Assembly: GCA_038321755.1 (NCBI GenBank)
Contig: JBBQFJ010000110.1
Span: forward strand, 1-11,863
Source: JALHSW01 sp038321755
Lineage (GTDB): Bacteria; Actinomycetota; Acidimicrobiia; IMCC26256; PALSA-555
Direction: 5' to 3'
Length of the DNA stretch: 11,863 bases
Below are positions 1 through 5,803 of the stretch, in pieces (the first letter of the stretch is position 1; the number at the start of each line of letters is the position of its first letter). The position numbers were made by a program, and so were the translations under genes. The notes below the pieces were generated by a model. That model had not been told where the DNA came from. It was given only the letters and a program-made list of their open reading frames with translations, and made no database searches.

Positions 1-11
1 AAGGCCGGTCT

Positions 12-356
12 TTGACGCTGCCGCCTGACGAGGTCCGCTTGCAGCACATCCGCGACGCCGCGGAGACCGCTGCCGGCTTCGTCGCCGGCCGCACTCGCGA
101 GGATCTCGAGTCGGACCAGATGCTCCGGTTGGCGCTGACCAAGCTCGTCGAGATCGTGGGCGAAGCCGCGAAGCAGCTCAGCACGGAGGGGCGTGCTCGA
201 TGTGCCGGCGTGGCGTGGGACGACGCGGCCCGTATGCGCGATCGACTCGTTCATCACTACTTCGACGTCGACCTCGACGTCCTCTGGGCCACCGTGACCG
301 AGGACCTCCCCGCATTGCTCGCCGTCGTCGCGCCCGATTTCGGCACGCACCAGTGA
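12..356 (+). CDS. HepT-like (DUF86) ribonuclease toxin
   Basis: The 114-aa product matches the HepT/DUF86 fold in length and pattern: an all-helical protein with the conserved 'EIVGEAAKQLS' helix (about 47-57). The family RX4HXY active-site motif is present as R76-X4-H81-H82-Y83, followed by the usual 'FDVDLDVLW' segment. HepT proteins are the toxin half of HepT/MntA toxin-antitoxin pairs, where the MntA nucleotidyltransferase inactivates the toxin by modifying the Tyr of this motif. The TTG start at 12 is chosen because AAGG at 1-4 sits 7 nt upstream. In another frame, codons 1-15 end in TGA at 13-15, so an upstream gene (expected to be MntA, outside the window) would overlap the start as TTGA. 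The frame is open to the window edge, so a longer N-terminus cannot be excluded. The gene lies beside a tRNA-like remnant, which fits mobile cargo. Confidence 0.85.
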   Translation: MTLPPDEVRLQHIRDAAETAAGFVAGRTREDLESDQMLRLALTKLVEIVGEAAKQLSTEGRARCAGVAWDDAARMRDRLVHHYFDVDLDVLWATVTEDLPALLAVVAPDFGTHQ

Positions 357-357
357 A

Positions 358-380
358 TTTGGCAATCAGTTTGGCAATCA
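358..380 (+). repeat. AT-richer direct repeat, 11 bp x2
   Basis: TTTGGCAATCA occurs at 358-368 and again at 370-380, separated by one G, directly after the stop codon of the toxin gene. The patch is clearly less GC-rich than its surroundings. A second short direct repeat, GTGATAC, follows at 387-393 and 406-412. Closely spaced direct repeats next to a tRNA 3' end are common as integrase or excisionase arm sites. That role is inference only. Confidence 0.5.
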
Positions 381-477
381 AACGTGGTGATACGCGCCGG
401 ACTGCGTGATACTGGCCGACAGCGAGACACGCTCTGACCTGCGGGAACGTGACTCGGGAGTACTGGGTGGACAGTCC

Positions 478-529
478 GGGGTCCGCTGCAAAACCCTGGA
501 CGCGGGTTCGATTCCCGCCGCCGCCTCCA
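478..529 (+). pseudogene. 3' half of a tRNA-Cys-like gene (possible att site)
   Basis: Seen directly: a cysteine-type anticodon loop CTGCAAA (486-492, anticodon GCA), anticodon-stem 3' strand ACCCT (493-497), variable loop (498-501), perfect T arm GCGGG-TTCGATT-CCCGC (502-518), acceptor 3' strand CGCCGCC (519-525), U73 (526) and encoded CCA (527-529). U73 with anticodon GCA is characteristic of tRNA-Cys. The 5' half is not acceptable: no GGCGGCG-like acceptor strand or normal D arm lies upstream. GGGGT at 478-482 can pair with ACCCT only if the anticodon loop holds three extra bases (CCG). Integrases often leave such 3' tRNA segments as att sites. A degenerate tRNA gene, or less likely a tmRNA 3' end, are alternatives. 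Confidence 0.65.
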
Positions 530-541
530 AGGAGCTCCCTG

Positions 542-860
542 CTATCGCTCGAGGGCGATTCGAGGCGGCTCACCCCGTTGCTCCGGGACCCGAACAGCGT
601 CGGCTCCCACCGCGACGCTGTTCGCGAACCCGACATCTAGCGTCGTCACAGCATCGGTGGCAACATCGATCACCAACCGCAATGTCGTCCACTGCGTCTC
701 CGGCATCAGCGGTGGCAACGACCGCGCGGGTCGCGGGGTCGACCCGAGCGACGAGCTGCCCGTCGGTGAGCCAGAGTGCTCCCTCACCAATCGCGGCGTG
801 CTCGGGGCTGAGTCCGAGATCGTCGATGGTCTCCACCGCCCGGCGACATCCGATCGCGCC
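542..860 (-). pseudogene. Broken YncE/NHL-type beta-propeller fragment
   Basis: Two minus-strand reading frames carry adjacent pieces of one repeat type. Frame one (about 860 to 669) contains 'AAIGEGALWLTDG' and 'VARVDPATRAVVATADAG', ending in 'IAVGD'. Frame two (about 676 to 584, stop at 542) contains 'VIDVATDAVTTLDVG' and 'SVAVGADAV'. Both match the repeating 'iavGegavWvtdg..l.riDpaT..vvatidvG' blade pattern of YncE-like and NHL beta-propellers. The blades are too close together and in different frames, so a deletion or frameshift near 670-680 is implied. No start or signal sequence remains, and the 5' side is cut off just before the next plus-strand gene. The piece ends 13 bp from the tRNA-like CCA end. 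It is non-functional as read. Confidence 0.55.
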
Positions 861-885
861 GTGGGACCGGTAGGTTGCTCGGGTC

Positions 886-1407
886 ATGGGCGTTGCACGG
901 AGGACCGCAGCCGTCGTGGCCCTCGGGCTCATCCTCTTGGTGAGCGCTCCGGCGAGCGCCGGCGCCGGGGTGCACTCGAAGCGGCTCAAGGCCTGCTCGG
1001 TGCTGACCAACGCGGACCTCGAGCCGATCTTCGAGCGTCCCTTTCGCGTCGGGCTCGCGGACGATGCCGGCGCGTGCAACTTTCGCAAGCCAGTGCTGTT
1101 GAAGAAGGACGACATCGTCGTCTCGGTGATCCCCGAGCGCTTGGGCTCGGTGAAGGCCGCGAAGCGGTCCTTCGGCGAGAAGCTGGCGACGACGACCGAG
1201 CTCAGCGGCGCCGCGCCGGAGAGCGTGCGGGTCGGCAGCGAGGCGTTCTACACCGTGTTCATCGGGACCGACCTCCTGACGATGCGTCTCGGGCGTGACG
1301 TCGTGGAGATCCGGATCGAGAACAACGACGATGACCAGCTCGTGTACCGCGACCAGGCGATTGCGGTCGCCCAGGCGATCGCGGTGCATCTGGCCACCTC
1401 GTCATGA
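886..1407 (+). CDS. Small exported protein, DUF3558-like in style
   Basis: The 173-aa product has a clear Sec signal peptide: positive n-region 'MGVARR', hydrophobic core about 7-20, and an Ala-x-Ala-like cleavage region near 'APASAGAG' (21-28). The mature part begins with a 'ACSVLTNADLEPIF' segment. The two cysteines of the mature part (C37 and C64, the latter in 'AGACNF') could form a disulfide. This resembles actinobacterial secreted proteins of the DUF3558 type ('C-LLT..e....' followed by a second Cys), but I cannot assign a family firmly. No lipobox Cys is seen. The stop TGA (1405-1407) overlaps the ATG of the lipase gene (ATGA), so the two are probably translated together. The ATG at 886 is chosen because the signal peptide begins there; the Shine-Dalgarno is weak. 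Confidence 0.75.
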   Translation: MGVARRTAAVVALGLILLVSAPASAGAGVHSKRLKACSVLTNADLEPIFERPFRVGLADDAGACNFRKPVLLKKDDIVVSVIPERLGSVKAAKRSFGEKLATTTELSGAAPESVRVGSEAFYTVFIGTDLLTMRLGRDVVEIRIENNDDDQLVYRDQAIAVAQAIAVHLATSS

Positions 1408-2441
1408 CCGTCGTGGTGACGAGGGTTCTGGTGACGAGGGTTCTGGTGGTGATGGTCCTGGTGGCGATGGTCCTGGCGACCGCCGGCCTCGTCGCCAGGC
1501 CGGCCGAGGCCGCGGGCGCGAAGACGGCTCCCCCATCGGTCAAGGACCCGCGGCCGTGTGGTGACGCGGTTCGGAAGCACTCCGGCACCCTCCACGATCG
1601 GCCGGTGATGTTCGTGCATGGGTTCGGCGGTGGCCCGCGGAACTTCCGTGCCGAGCGTGACGGCCGACCGAGCATCCGAGACGCGGTCGGGAGCATCCGC
1701 GGGGTCGCGACGTACACGTTCGACTATTCGGCGAACTCGCTCGGCTGGGTGACGGATCCTGCGATCGGTCCTGCGCTCGCGGCTGCCATCACGTGCGTCG
1801 CCGGTCTCCACCACCAGCGAGTGGTGATCGTCGCGCATTCGATGGGAGGCCTTGCGACGCAGTTCGCGCAGGGGCAGGTCATCGACGGTCGCCCGGTTGC
1901 GACGCACGTTCGTCGGCTGATCACCATCGGGACGCCGTTCGAGGGCGCCCAGCTCCTGTCGTTCGCCTCGGGCGCCGGAGGCGCGGTCTTCAACACGATC
2001 TCCGATGCAGTGCTCGGCGCGTGCGACCGGCAGGCACGGACGCGTCGCACGCGCGACTTCTGCGGTCTGCTCGGCACGACCGAGACACCGGCGGTGCAAG
2101 CGATGATCCCCGGGTCTCCGCAGCTCGGCGCGCTGCCGGCGTGGCAACCTGGGTTCGGTCGGTTCGCCATCGCGGGAGACATCGATGTGACGATCAGCGT
2201 GTTCGGGCTCGAACAGGACTTCGGGATGGGCGACCTCGCGGTCTCGGTGGACGCCGCCATCGCGGGAGCGAGTCGGCACGCCGCGCCGTTCGTCGTCGGG
2301 TGCAGCTCATCACTGTTGGATCTCGTCTCTGCGATCGATGACTCGCCGTGCGCACACACCAACGAGCTGGCGAACCGACGGGTCGAACGGCGGGTGAGCG
2401 AGCTGGTCCGCTCGGTGGTCAGGAAGCCCGCGGGGAGCTGA
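1404..2441 (+). CDS. Secreted lipase/esterase (alpha/beta hydrolase)
   Basis: The 345-aa product is an exported alpha/beta-hydrolase of the triacylglycerol lipase/acyltransferase type. A long hydrophobic signal segment (about 3-35) ends at 'ARPAEAAGA'. 'HGFGG' (72-76) is the oxyanion-hole motif and 'AHSMGG' (144-149) the nucleophile elbow with Ser146. 'IGTPFEGAQ' (175-183) is the typical strand after the elbow. 'GMGDLAVSVDAA' supplies a probable Asp277 and 'CAHTNELAN' a probable His318. Several cysteines (C131, C207, C220, C300, C316) suggest disulfides, consistent with export. Expected role: hydrolysis of extracellular or cell-wall acyl esters. It overlaps the previous gene by 4 nt. Its 3' end overlaps the convergent gene at 2419-2441. 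The signal peptide is built from a 15-bp tandem repeat. Confidence 0.88.
   Translation: MTVVVTRVLVTRVLVVMVLVAMVLATAGLVARPAEAAGAKTAPPSVKDPRPCGDAVRKHSGTLHDRPVMFVHGFGGGPRNFRAERDGRPSIRDAVGSIRGVATYTFDYSANSLGWVTDPAIGPALAAAITCVAGLHHQRVVIVAHSMGGLATQFAQGQVIDGRPVATHVRRLITIGTPFEGAQLLSFASGAGGAVFNTISDAVLGACDRQARTRRTRDFCGLLGTTETPAVQAMIPGSPQLGALPAWQPGFGRFAIAGDIDVTISVFGLEQDFGMGDLAVSVDAAIAGASRHAAPFVVGCSSSLLDLVSAIDDSPCAHTNELANRRVERRVSELVRSVVRKPAGS
1416..1475 (+). repeat. 15-bp tandem repeat x4 inside the lipase signal peptide
   Basis: Four consecutive 15-bp units start at 1416, 1431, 1446 and 1461. The first two are identical (GTGACGAGGGTTCTG). The last two are diverged (GTGGTGATGGTCCTG, GTGGCGATGGTCCTG). They encode VTRVL-VTRVL-VVMVL-VAMVL, so the hydrophobic core of the signal peptide arose by in-frame duplication of a pentapeptide. 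Confidence 0.85.
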
Positions 2442-3063
2442 CGCCCTCCCACGCCGCGACGACCTCGTCGCTGGTGAGTCGGGTGGCCAGCGGAGCAAGC
2501 GTGTGCTCGATCACGGCGTCGGCGTACTCACGCGGCACGCCCGCGACCGCGTCCGTCACGAGCACCACTCCGTATCCCCGGTCGACGGCGCCCATGACCA
2601 TGCCCGTGATGCCGATGTTCACCGACACCCCGGTCGCGACGATCGTGCGCACGCCGAGGTTCCTGAGGATCTGGTCGAGGTCGGTGCCCGGGAAGGGTGT
2701 GAGCCCATGGGTTCGCGACGCGATGAGGTCCGAGGGCTCTGGGCCGAGCTCGGCCACGACCGCAGCCTCGGGGCTCCCGATCACCAGCTGCGGATGACCC
2801 TTGGCGATCATCCGCAGCATGGGCGAGTTGTCGCTCGATCCGGCACGGTCCGGGCGGAAGTGCGCCGTGCAGTGCACGACCCTCGCGCCTGCGGCACGCG
2901 CGGCACCGACGACGCGGGCTGCATGGGCGATGACACCCAACGCCGCCACCTCGTCGGCAAGGGTGCGGATCGTCGCAGCATCACCGACGACACCGCGCTG
3001 GAGCTCCATCGTGAGCACCGCGGTGTGCGTCGGGTCGAGCAGCTCGGTGAGGTCGACGGCCAC
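2419..3063 (-). CDS. Isochorismatase-fold (cysteine hydrolase-like) protein, degenerate triad
   Basis: The 214-aa product has the isochorismatase-like fold pattern: strand 'HTAVLTMELQRGVVG' (13-27), 'ARVVHCTAHF' (60-69), 'TDLDQILRNLGVRTIVATGVSVN' (127-149) and 'GYGVVLVTDAVAGVP' (163-177). Family enzymes use an Asp-Lys-Cys triad. Here the Asp position is Glu20 ('MELQ'), the Lys position looks like Arg117 ('ASRTHG') and the Cys position is Gly151 ('NIGITG'). Hydrolysis by the usual thiol mechanism is therefore unlikely, and a binding or different catalytic role is possible. GTG at 3063 is chosen because an upstream ATG (3135) would run 53 bp into the P450 gene and add a non-family N-terminus. 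It lies 19 bp downstream of the P450 stop in the same direction, so the two are likely cotranscribed. Confidence 0.8.
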   Translation of the reverse strand: MAVDLTELLDPTHTAVLTMELQRGVVGDAATIRTLADEVAALGVIAHAARVVGAARAAGARVVHCTAHFRPDRAGSSDNSPMLRMIAKGHPQLVIGSPEAAVVAELGPEPSDLIASRTHGLTPFPGTDLDQILRNLGVRTIVATGVSVNIGITGMVMGAVDRGYGVVLVTDAVAGVPREYADAVIEHTLAPLATRLTSDEVVAAWEGVSSPRAS

Positions 3064-3082
3064 GCCAGGGACGTTAGGGCAC

Positions 3083-4405
3083 TCAGCGGCTGGCGTAGCC
3101 GACGCGCACCGAGCGCTCGGCCCGGGCGACCCCACCGACCTGTCGACGCCGGGGCTCCGGACCGCTGCCGTCAGGGCGGATGAACTCGGGCGTCAGCTCG
3201 TAGGTCTCGAGGAGGCGCCGCACCGCGATCCGGATCGCCGAGATCGAGAAGCGGGCCGCCGGGCAGGCGTGCGATCCGTGACCGAACGTGCTCACGAGCT
3301 CCTTCGTCGCGACCGGGATGTCCGGATCGAGTCGTCGACCGACGTAGTGATCCGGATCGAACGCCTCGAGGCCGGGAGCTGCCGTCGCGTTCGTGACGGA
3401 GAGCATGGTGGTGACGAAGGTCCCCGGGCCGAGCTCGTACGTCTGGGTGCCGTCGTCCATCTCCACGGGTGTGAGCACCTCGCGCAACGTGATGGAGCGC
3501 TGCGCGAGACGGATGGCTTCGCTTGCGCACCGCTCGAGGAGGTCGTCATCGCCCGCGAGGATCCGGTCCGCGAGCGCCGGGTGCTCGAGCACGCGCACGA
3601 GTGTCCACGCGAGCGCGGCGTAGAGGTTCGACTGAGCACCGACGTGCAACATGATGACATCGCGCGCCGCGCCGACCAGCTGCTCATCGGGTGGTAGGTC
3701 GTCGTACGACGCGACGAGCTGCTCGAGGAAATCGTGCTCCGCTCGACCCTCACGTTGCCGCGCCTGCCAGATCTCCGCGACGATCGCCTCGATGCCGTGC
3801 ATCGCTCGGCGTTCGCGAGCACGGCGGGTCGCCCACGTGACGAAGCCCTGGGCTGGCTTCACGAACGCCTGGCTCGAGTCGATGCGGTCGAACAGGGGGA
3901 CCAGCCGATCGAAGTAGCGCGGCGATGCTGCCTCGACCCCGGCCCACGATCCGAACCCGAGGCGGTGTCCGAGGCGGCGGCACTCGTCGAACACGTCGAA
4001 GCGACCCGAGGCGCCGAGCTCGTCCAGCTCGAGCGACACGGCGTCGTCGAGGGTTCGCAGGTAGCCCTCCACCTTCTGGGCACCGAAGAGGTGGTGCGGG
4101 CTGTTCCGCCGTCCGGCGAGGAGCTCCGGCGGGAGCTTGAAGCCGATGAGCCGATAGGTCGCGAGCCCGAAGCTGGCCTCCCGCTCCGGCAGCTCGTAGA
4201 GCCGGCGCACGCCCTCCGGCGAGAACACGCAGAAGAGCCGGAAGCCGAACGCATCGACCACGAAGGTGTCACCGTGGCGGCGCCGCGCCCGGGCCAGGAA
4301 GCTCGTGGGGTCCCGGAGCAGCCCCAGCCCGGCGTCGACCCAGGGGACCGAGCCGTCGACAGTGGGCGGCATCGGCGCGACGGTGGCCTCGGCTGCGTGA
4401 CGCAT
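3083..4405 (-). CDS. Cytochrome P450 with non-canonical I-helix and heme loop
   Basis: The 440-aa product has the length and order of a soluble bacterial P450. The K-helix ExxR is E296-A-I-R299. 'FDPDHYVGRRL' (349-359) is the meander/PERF region, and the heme loop 'FGHGSHACPA' spans 374-383 with Cys381 as heme ligand. Two deviations are visible. The usual Gly two residues after the Cys is Ala383. The I-helix lacks the AGxDT acid-alcohol pair and reads 'HVGAQSN' (254-260), close to the Q-x-N signature of the CYP7/CYP8 clan. Such P450s can be hydroxylases or isomerases, often on sterols or oxylipins. No ferredoxin or reductase gene is in view. The ATG at 4405 has no clear Shine-Dalgarno; Met12 (4372) is an alternative. 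A probable operator lies 23-36 bp upstream. Confidence 0.9.
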   Translation of the reverse strand: MRHAAEATVAPMPPTVDGSVPWVDAGLGLLRDPTSFLARARRRHGDTFVVDAFGFRLFCVFSPEGVRRLYELPEREASFGLATYRLIGFKLPPELLAGRRNSPHHLFGAQKVEGYLRTLDDAVSLELDELGASGRFDVFDECRRLGHRLGFGSWAGVEAASPRYFDRLVPLFDRIDSSQAFVKPAQGFVTWATRRARERRAMHGIEAIVAEIWQARQREGRAEHDFLEQLVASYDDLPPDEQLVGAARDVIMLHVGAQSNLYAALAWTLVRVLEHPALADRILAGDDDLLERCASEAIRLAQRSITLREVLTPVEMDDGTQTYELGPGTFVTTMLSVTNATAAPGLEAFDPDHYVGRRLDPDIPVATKELVSTFGHGSHACPAARFSISAIRIAVRRLLETYELTPEFIRPDGSGPEPRRRQVGGVARAERSVRVGYASR

Positions 4406-4427
4406 ACGACGAAGACTCGCGCGAAGT

Positions 4428-4441
4428 TGACAGGGGTGTCA
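4428..4441. promoter_or_regulatory. Inverted repeat TGACA-N4-TGTCA (probable operator)
   Basis: A perfect 5+4+5 inverted repeat (TGACA GGGG TGTCA) lies in the 114-bp region between the divergent P450 and MaoC genes. It is 23 bp upstream of the P450 start and 79 bp upstream of the MaoC start. Short TGAC/GTCA-type palindromes of this size are common targets of TetR-family repressors controlling acyl-CoA and steroid catabolism. No regulator gene is in the window, so the binding protein is unknown. TTGACA at 4427-4432 resembles a -35 box but overlaps the palindrome, and no convincing -10 follows. Confidence 0.45.
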
Positions 4442-4477
4442 GGGAACAGCCACGCTGCCGAAACGCACGAGCCCACA

Positions 4478-4491
4478 CCGGGACGACCCGG
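4478..4491 (+). other. Small GC hairpin in the leader of the MaoC operon
   Basis: CCGGG-ACGA-CCCGG forms a perfect 5-bp stem with a 4-nt loop. The next bases (CCGGG, 4492-4496) could pair with CCCGG instead, giving an alternative structure. It lies 28 bp before the MaoC start. There is no U-tract, so it is not a standard terminator, and its significance is uncertain in such GC-rich DNA. Confidence 0.25.
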
Positions 4492-4519
4492 CCGGGACTC
4501 ACCGAGAGGAACTTGCACG

Positions 4520-4948
4520 ATGGGCGAGCAGAAGCTGTTCTTCGACGACGTCGACCAGGGTGACAGCGCTCCCGAGTTCACCCAGGAGCTCGGCCGGACC
4601 GACCTCGTCATGTACGCCGGCGCATCGGGTGACTTCAACCCGATGCACCATGACGAGGTTGCCGCGAAGGACGCCGGGCTCCCCAGCGTCTTCGGCCACG
4701 GCATGTTCACGATGGGTCTGCTCGGCAAGGCCATCACCGACTACGTCGGCGTCGGCAACCTCAAGACCTACAAGGTGCGATTCACCAAGCAGACGTGGCC
4801 CGGCGAGCAGCTCACGACGCACGTCACCGTCGCCAAGAAGTACGAGGAGGGCGGCGAACACCTCGTCGACCTCGAGTGCGAGGTCGTGAACCAGAACGGC
4901 GAACCCAAGGTCTCGGGCCTCGCCGTCGCCGCGCTCCCGGCCCGCTGA
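4520..4948 (+). CDS. MaoC-like enoyl-CoA hydratase
   Basis: The 142-aa single hot-dog protein carries the R-specific hydratase motif 'YAGASGDFNPMHHD' (32-45). Asp38 and His43 are spaced five apart, as in PhaJ-type hydratases, and are followed by 'FGHGMFTMGLLG' (58-69). Expected reaction: reversible hydration of a 2-enoyl-CoA to a 3-hydroxyacyl-CoA in the cytoplasm. The start ATG at 4520 is supported by GAGAGGA at 4504-4510, and upstream in-frame sequence is antisense to the P450. The gene opens the operon, and the DUF35 gene starts 20 bp after its stop. By analogy with ChsH1/ChsH2 it may be one subunit of a heteromeric hydratase, but a single-domain homodimer is equally possible. Confidence 0.92.
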   Translation: MGEQKLFFDDVDQGDSAPEFTQELGRTDLVMYAGASGDFNPMHHDEVAAKDAGLPSVFGHGMFTMGLLGKAITDYVGVGNLKTYKVRFTKQTWPGEQLTTHVTVAKKYEEGGEHLVDLECEVVNQNGEPKVSGLAVAALPAR

Positions 4949-4968
4949 GCGAGCCGGACACGGCTGGC

Positions 4969-5367
4969 GTGCGCTTCGATCTCCCGGCTCCCGAGGCCGA
5001 GACCTGGCCGTTCTGGAACGCGGCGCGTGAGCGGCGACTCCTCGTCAAACGGTGTTCCACCTGCGGTGTCGCCCACTTCTATCCCCGTCCGTTCTGTCCG
5101 ACCTGCTGGGGCGAGGACGTCGAGTGGGAAGAGGCGAGTGGCGCAGCGACGCTGTACACGTACTCGACCATCCACGTGAACGACCTCCCGCCCTTCCCGG
5201 ACCGCGTGCCGTACGTGGCTGCGATCGTCGAGCTCGCCGAGGGTCCCCGGATGATGACGAACGTCGTCGACTGCGCCCCCGAAGCGCTCGCGGTCGGCAT
5301 GGCGCTGCAGGTCACCTACCGCGACCTCGACAACGAGTTCACCATCCCGGTGTTCGCGCCTGCATGA
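4969..5367 (+). CDS. DUF35 Zn-ribbon/OB-fold protein A
   Basis: The 132-aa product has the two DUF35 parts in order. An N-terminal helix ('PFWNAARERRLLVKRC') leads into a rubredoxin-like zinc ribbon with C29-x2-C32 and C43-x2-C46. An OB-fold follows ('ATLYTYSTIHV', 'PYVAAIVEL', 'IPVFAPA' at the end). DUF35 proteins bind CoA thioesters and partner with thiolase-like enzymes; in Mycobacterium the DUF35 domain of ChsH2 activates the Ltp2 aldolase. GTG at 4969 is chosen because family similarity begins there. CTG at 4945, overlapping the MaoC stop, is an alternative. A second, diverged DUF35 gene lies downstream, so the two copies may serve different partners (for example hydratase versus aldolase). 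Confidence 0.88.
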   Translation: MRFDLPAPEAETWPFWNAARERRLLVKRCSTCGVAHFYPRPFCPTCWGEDVEWEEASGAATLYTYSTIHVNDLPPFPDRVPYVAAIVELAEGPRMMTNVVDCAPEALAVGMALQVTYRDLDNEFTIPVFAPA

Positions 5368-5374
5368 TGTGCGC

Positions 5375-5803
5375 ATGAGTCCCGACGAGCACGATCAGGC
5401 CGGCCCCGATCAGGCCGGTGAGGGCTGGAGCTTTCCCTGGGAGCAGCCGGTCCACGAGCTGTTCCCCGCGCTGCACGAGGCACAGAGCGCGTGGATGAGC
5501 CAGATCGACTCGTTGCCCGCACCTGATCGCAAGACGCACGAGCTGATCCGTCTCGCGTGCCTGGTGATCGTGCGCAACGGCGACGGTGTGGCGCGCCACG
5601 CAAGCCTGGCCCGCGAGGTCGGTGCCTCGTGGGACGAGGTGATCGGCTCGATCATGCTGACAGCCCCGAGCTTCGGGCTCCTGCCCGCCGCGGAAGCGGT
5701 CCCGCACGCGCGACGCGGCTTCGCTGCCGCCGTCGCACCCGACGATGACCCGGATGATGACCCGGATGATGATGAGGATGAGGACGACGATGGCGACGAC
5801 TGA
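5375..5803 (+). CDS. Carboxymuconolactone decarboxylase/AhpD-like protein lacking CxxC
   Basis: The 142-aa product matches the AhpD/CMD core: 'HELIRLACLVIVRN' helix (55-68), the conserved His of the motif (His75), then 'AREVGASWDEVIGSIMLTAP' (79-98). Family oxidoreductases have CxxC four residues before this His. Here those positions are Asn68 and Gly71, so no redox disulfide is possible. The C-terminus (123-142) is almost entirely Asp/Glu, encoded by five 12-bp repeats. Decarboxylase-type CMD proteins also lack CxxC, so an acid/base role, a scaffold role or ligand binding remain open. ATG at 5375 is preferred; GTG at 5369 would add two residues. It lies between two DUF35 genes with 7 bp before it and a 14-bp overlap after it, implying a shared complex or pathway. 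Confidence 0.78.
   Translation: MSPDEHDQAGPDQAGEGWSFPWEQPVHELFPALHEAQSAWMSQIDSLPAPDRKTHELIRLACLVIVRNGDGVARHASLAREVGASWDEVIGSIMLTAPSFGLLPAAEAVPHARRGFAAAVAPDDDPDDDPDDDEDEDDDGDD
5741..5800 (+). repeat. 12-bp repeats coding an acidic tail and holding the next gene's RBS
   Basis: Five 12-bp units start at 5741, 5753, 5765, 5777 and 5789. They encode DDDP-DDDP-DDDE-DEDD-DGDD at the C-terminus of the CMD-like protein. The purine-rich GATGAGGA (5777-5784) lies 5 nt before the ATG of the downstream DUF35 gene (5790), so this repeat also serves as its ribosome binding site. Confidence 0.75.

Noticed and set aside
455..529. Complete functional tRNA gene or tmRNA 3' end
   Set aside because: A full cloverleaf fails: no acceptor 5' strand pairs with CGCCGCC and the D arm is absent. 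U73 and the GCA anticodon loop favour tRNA-Cys over tmRNA, which normally has A73.
406..873. Plus-strand open frames across the tRNA-like and pseudogene region (406-873, 449-640, 657-1298)
   Set aside because: They translate the tRNA 3' half and the antisense of the propeller fragment; there is no start-site support and no conserved pattern.
3063..3135. ATG start at 3135 for the isochorismatase-like gene
   Set aside because: It would overlap the P450 coding end by 53 bp and add 24 residues with no family similarity; GTG at 3063 gives the normal N-terminus.
4427..4460. Sigma-70-like promoter from TTGACA at 4427
   Set aside because: No TA-rich -10 element at 16-18 bp spacing; the hexamer is better explained as part of the palindrome.
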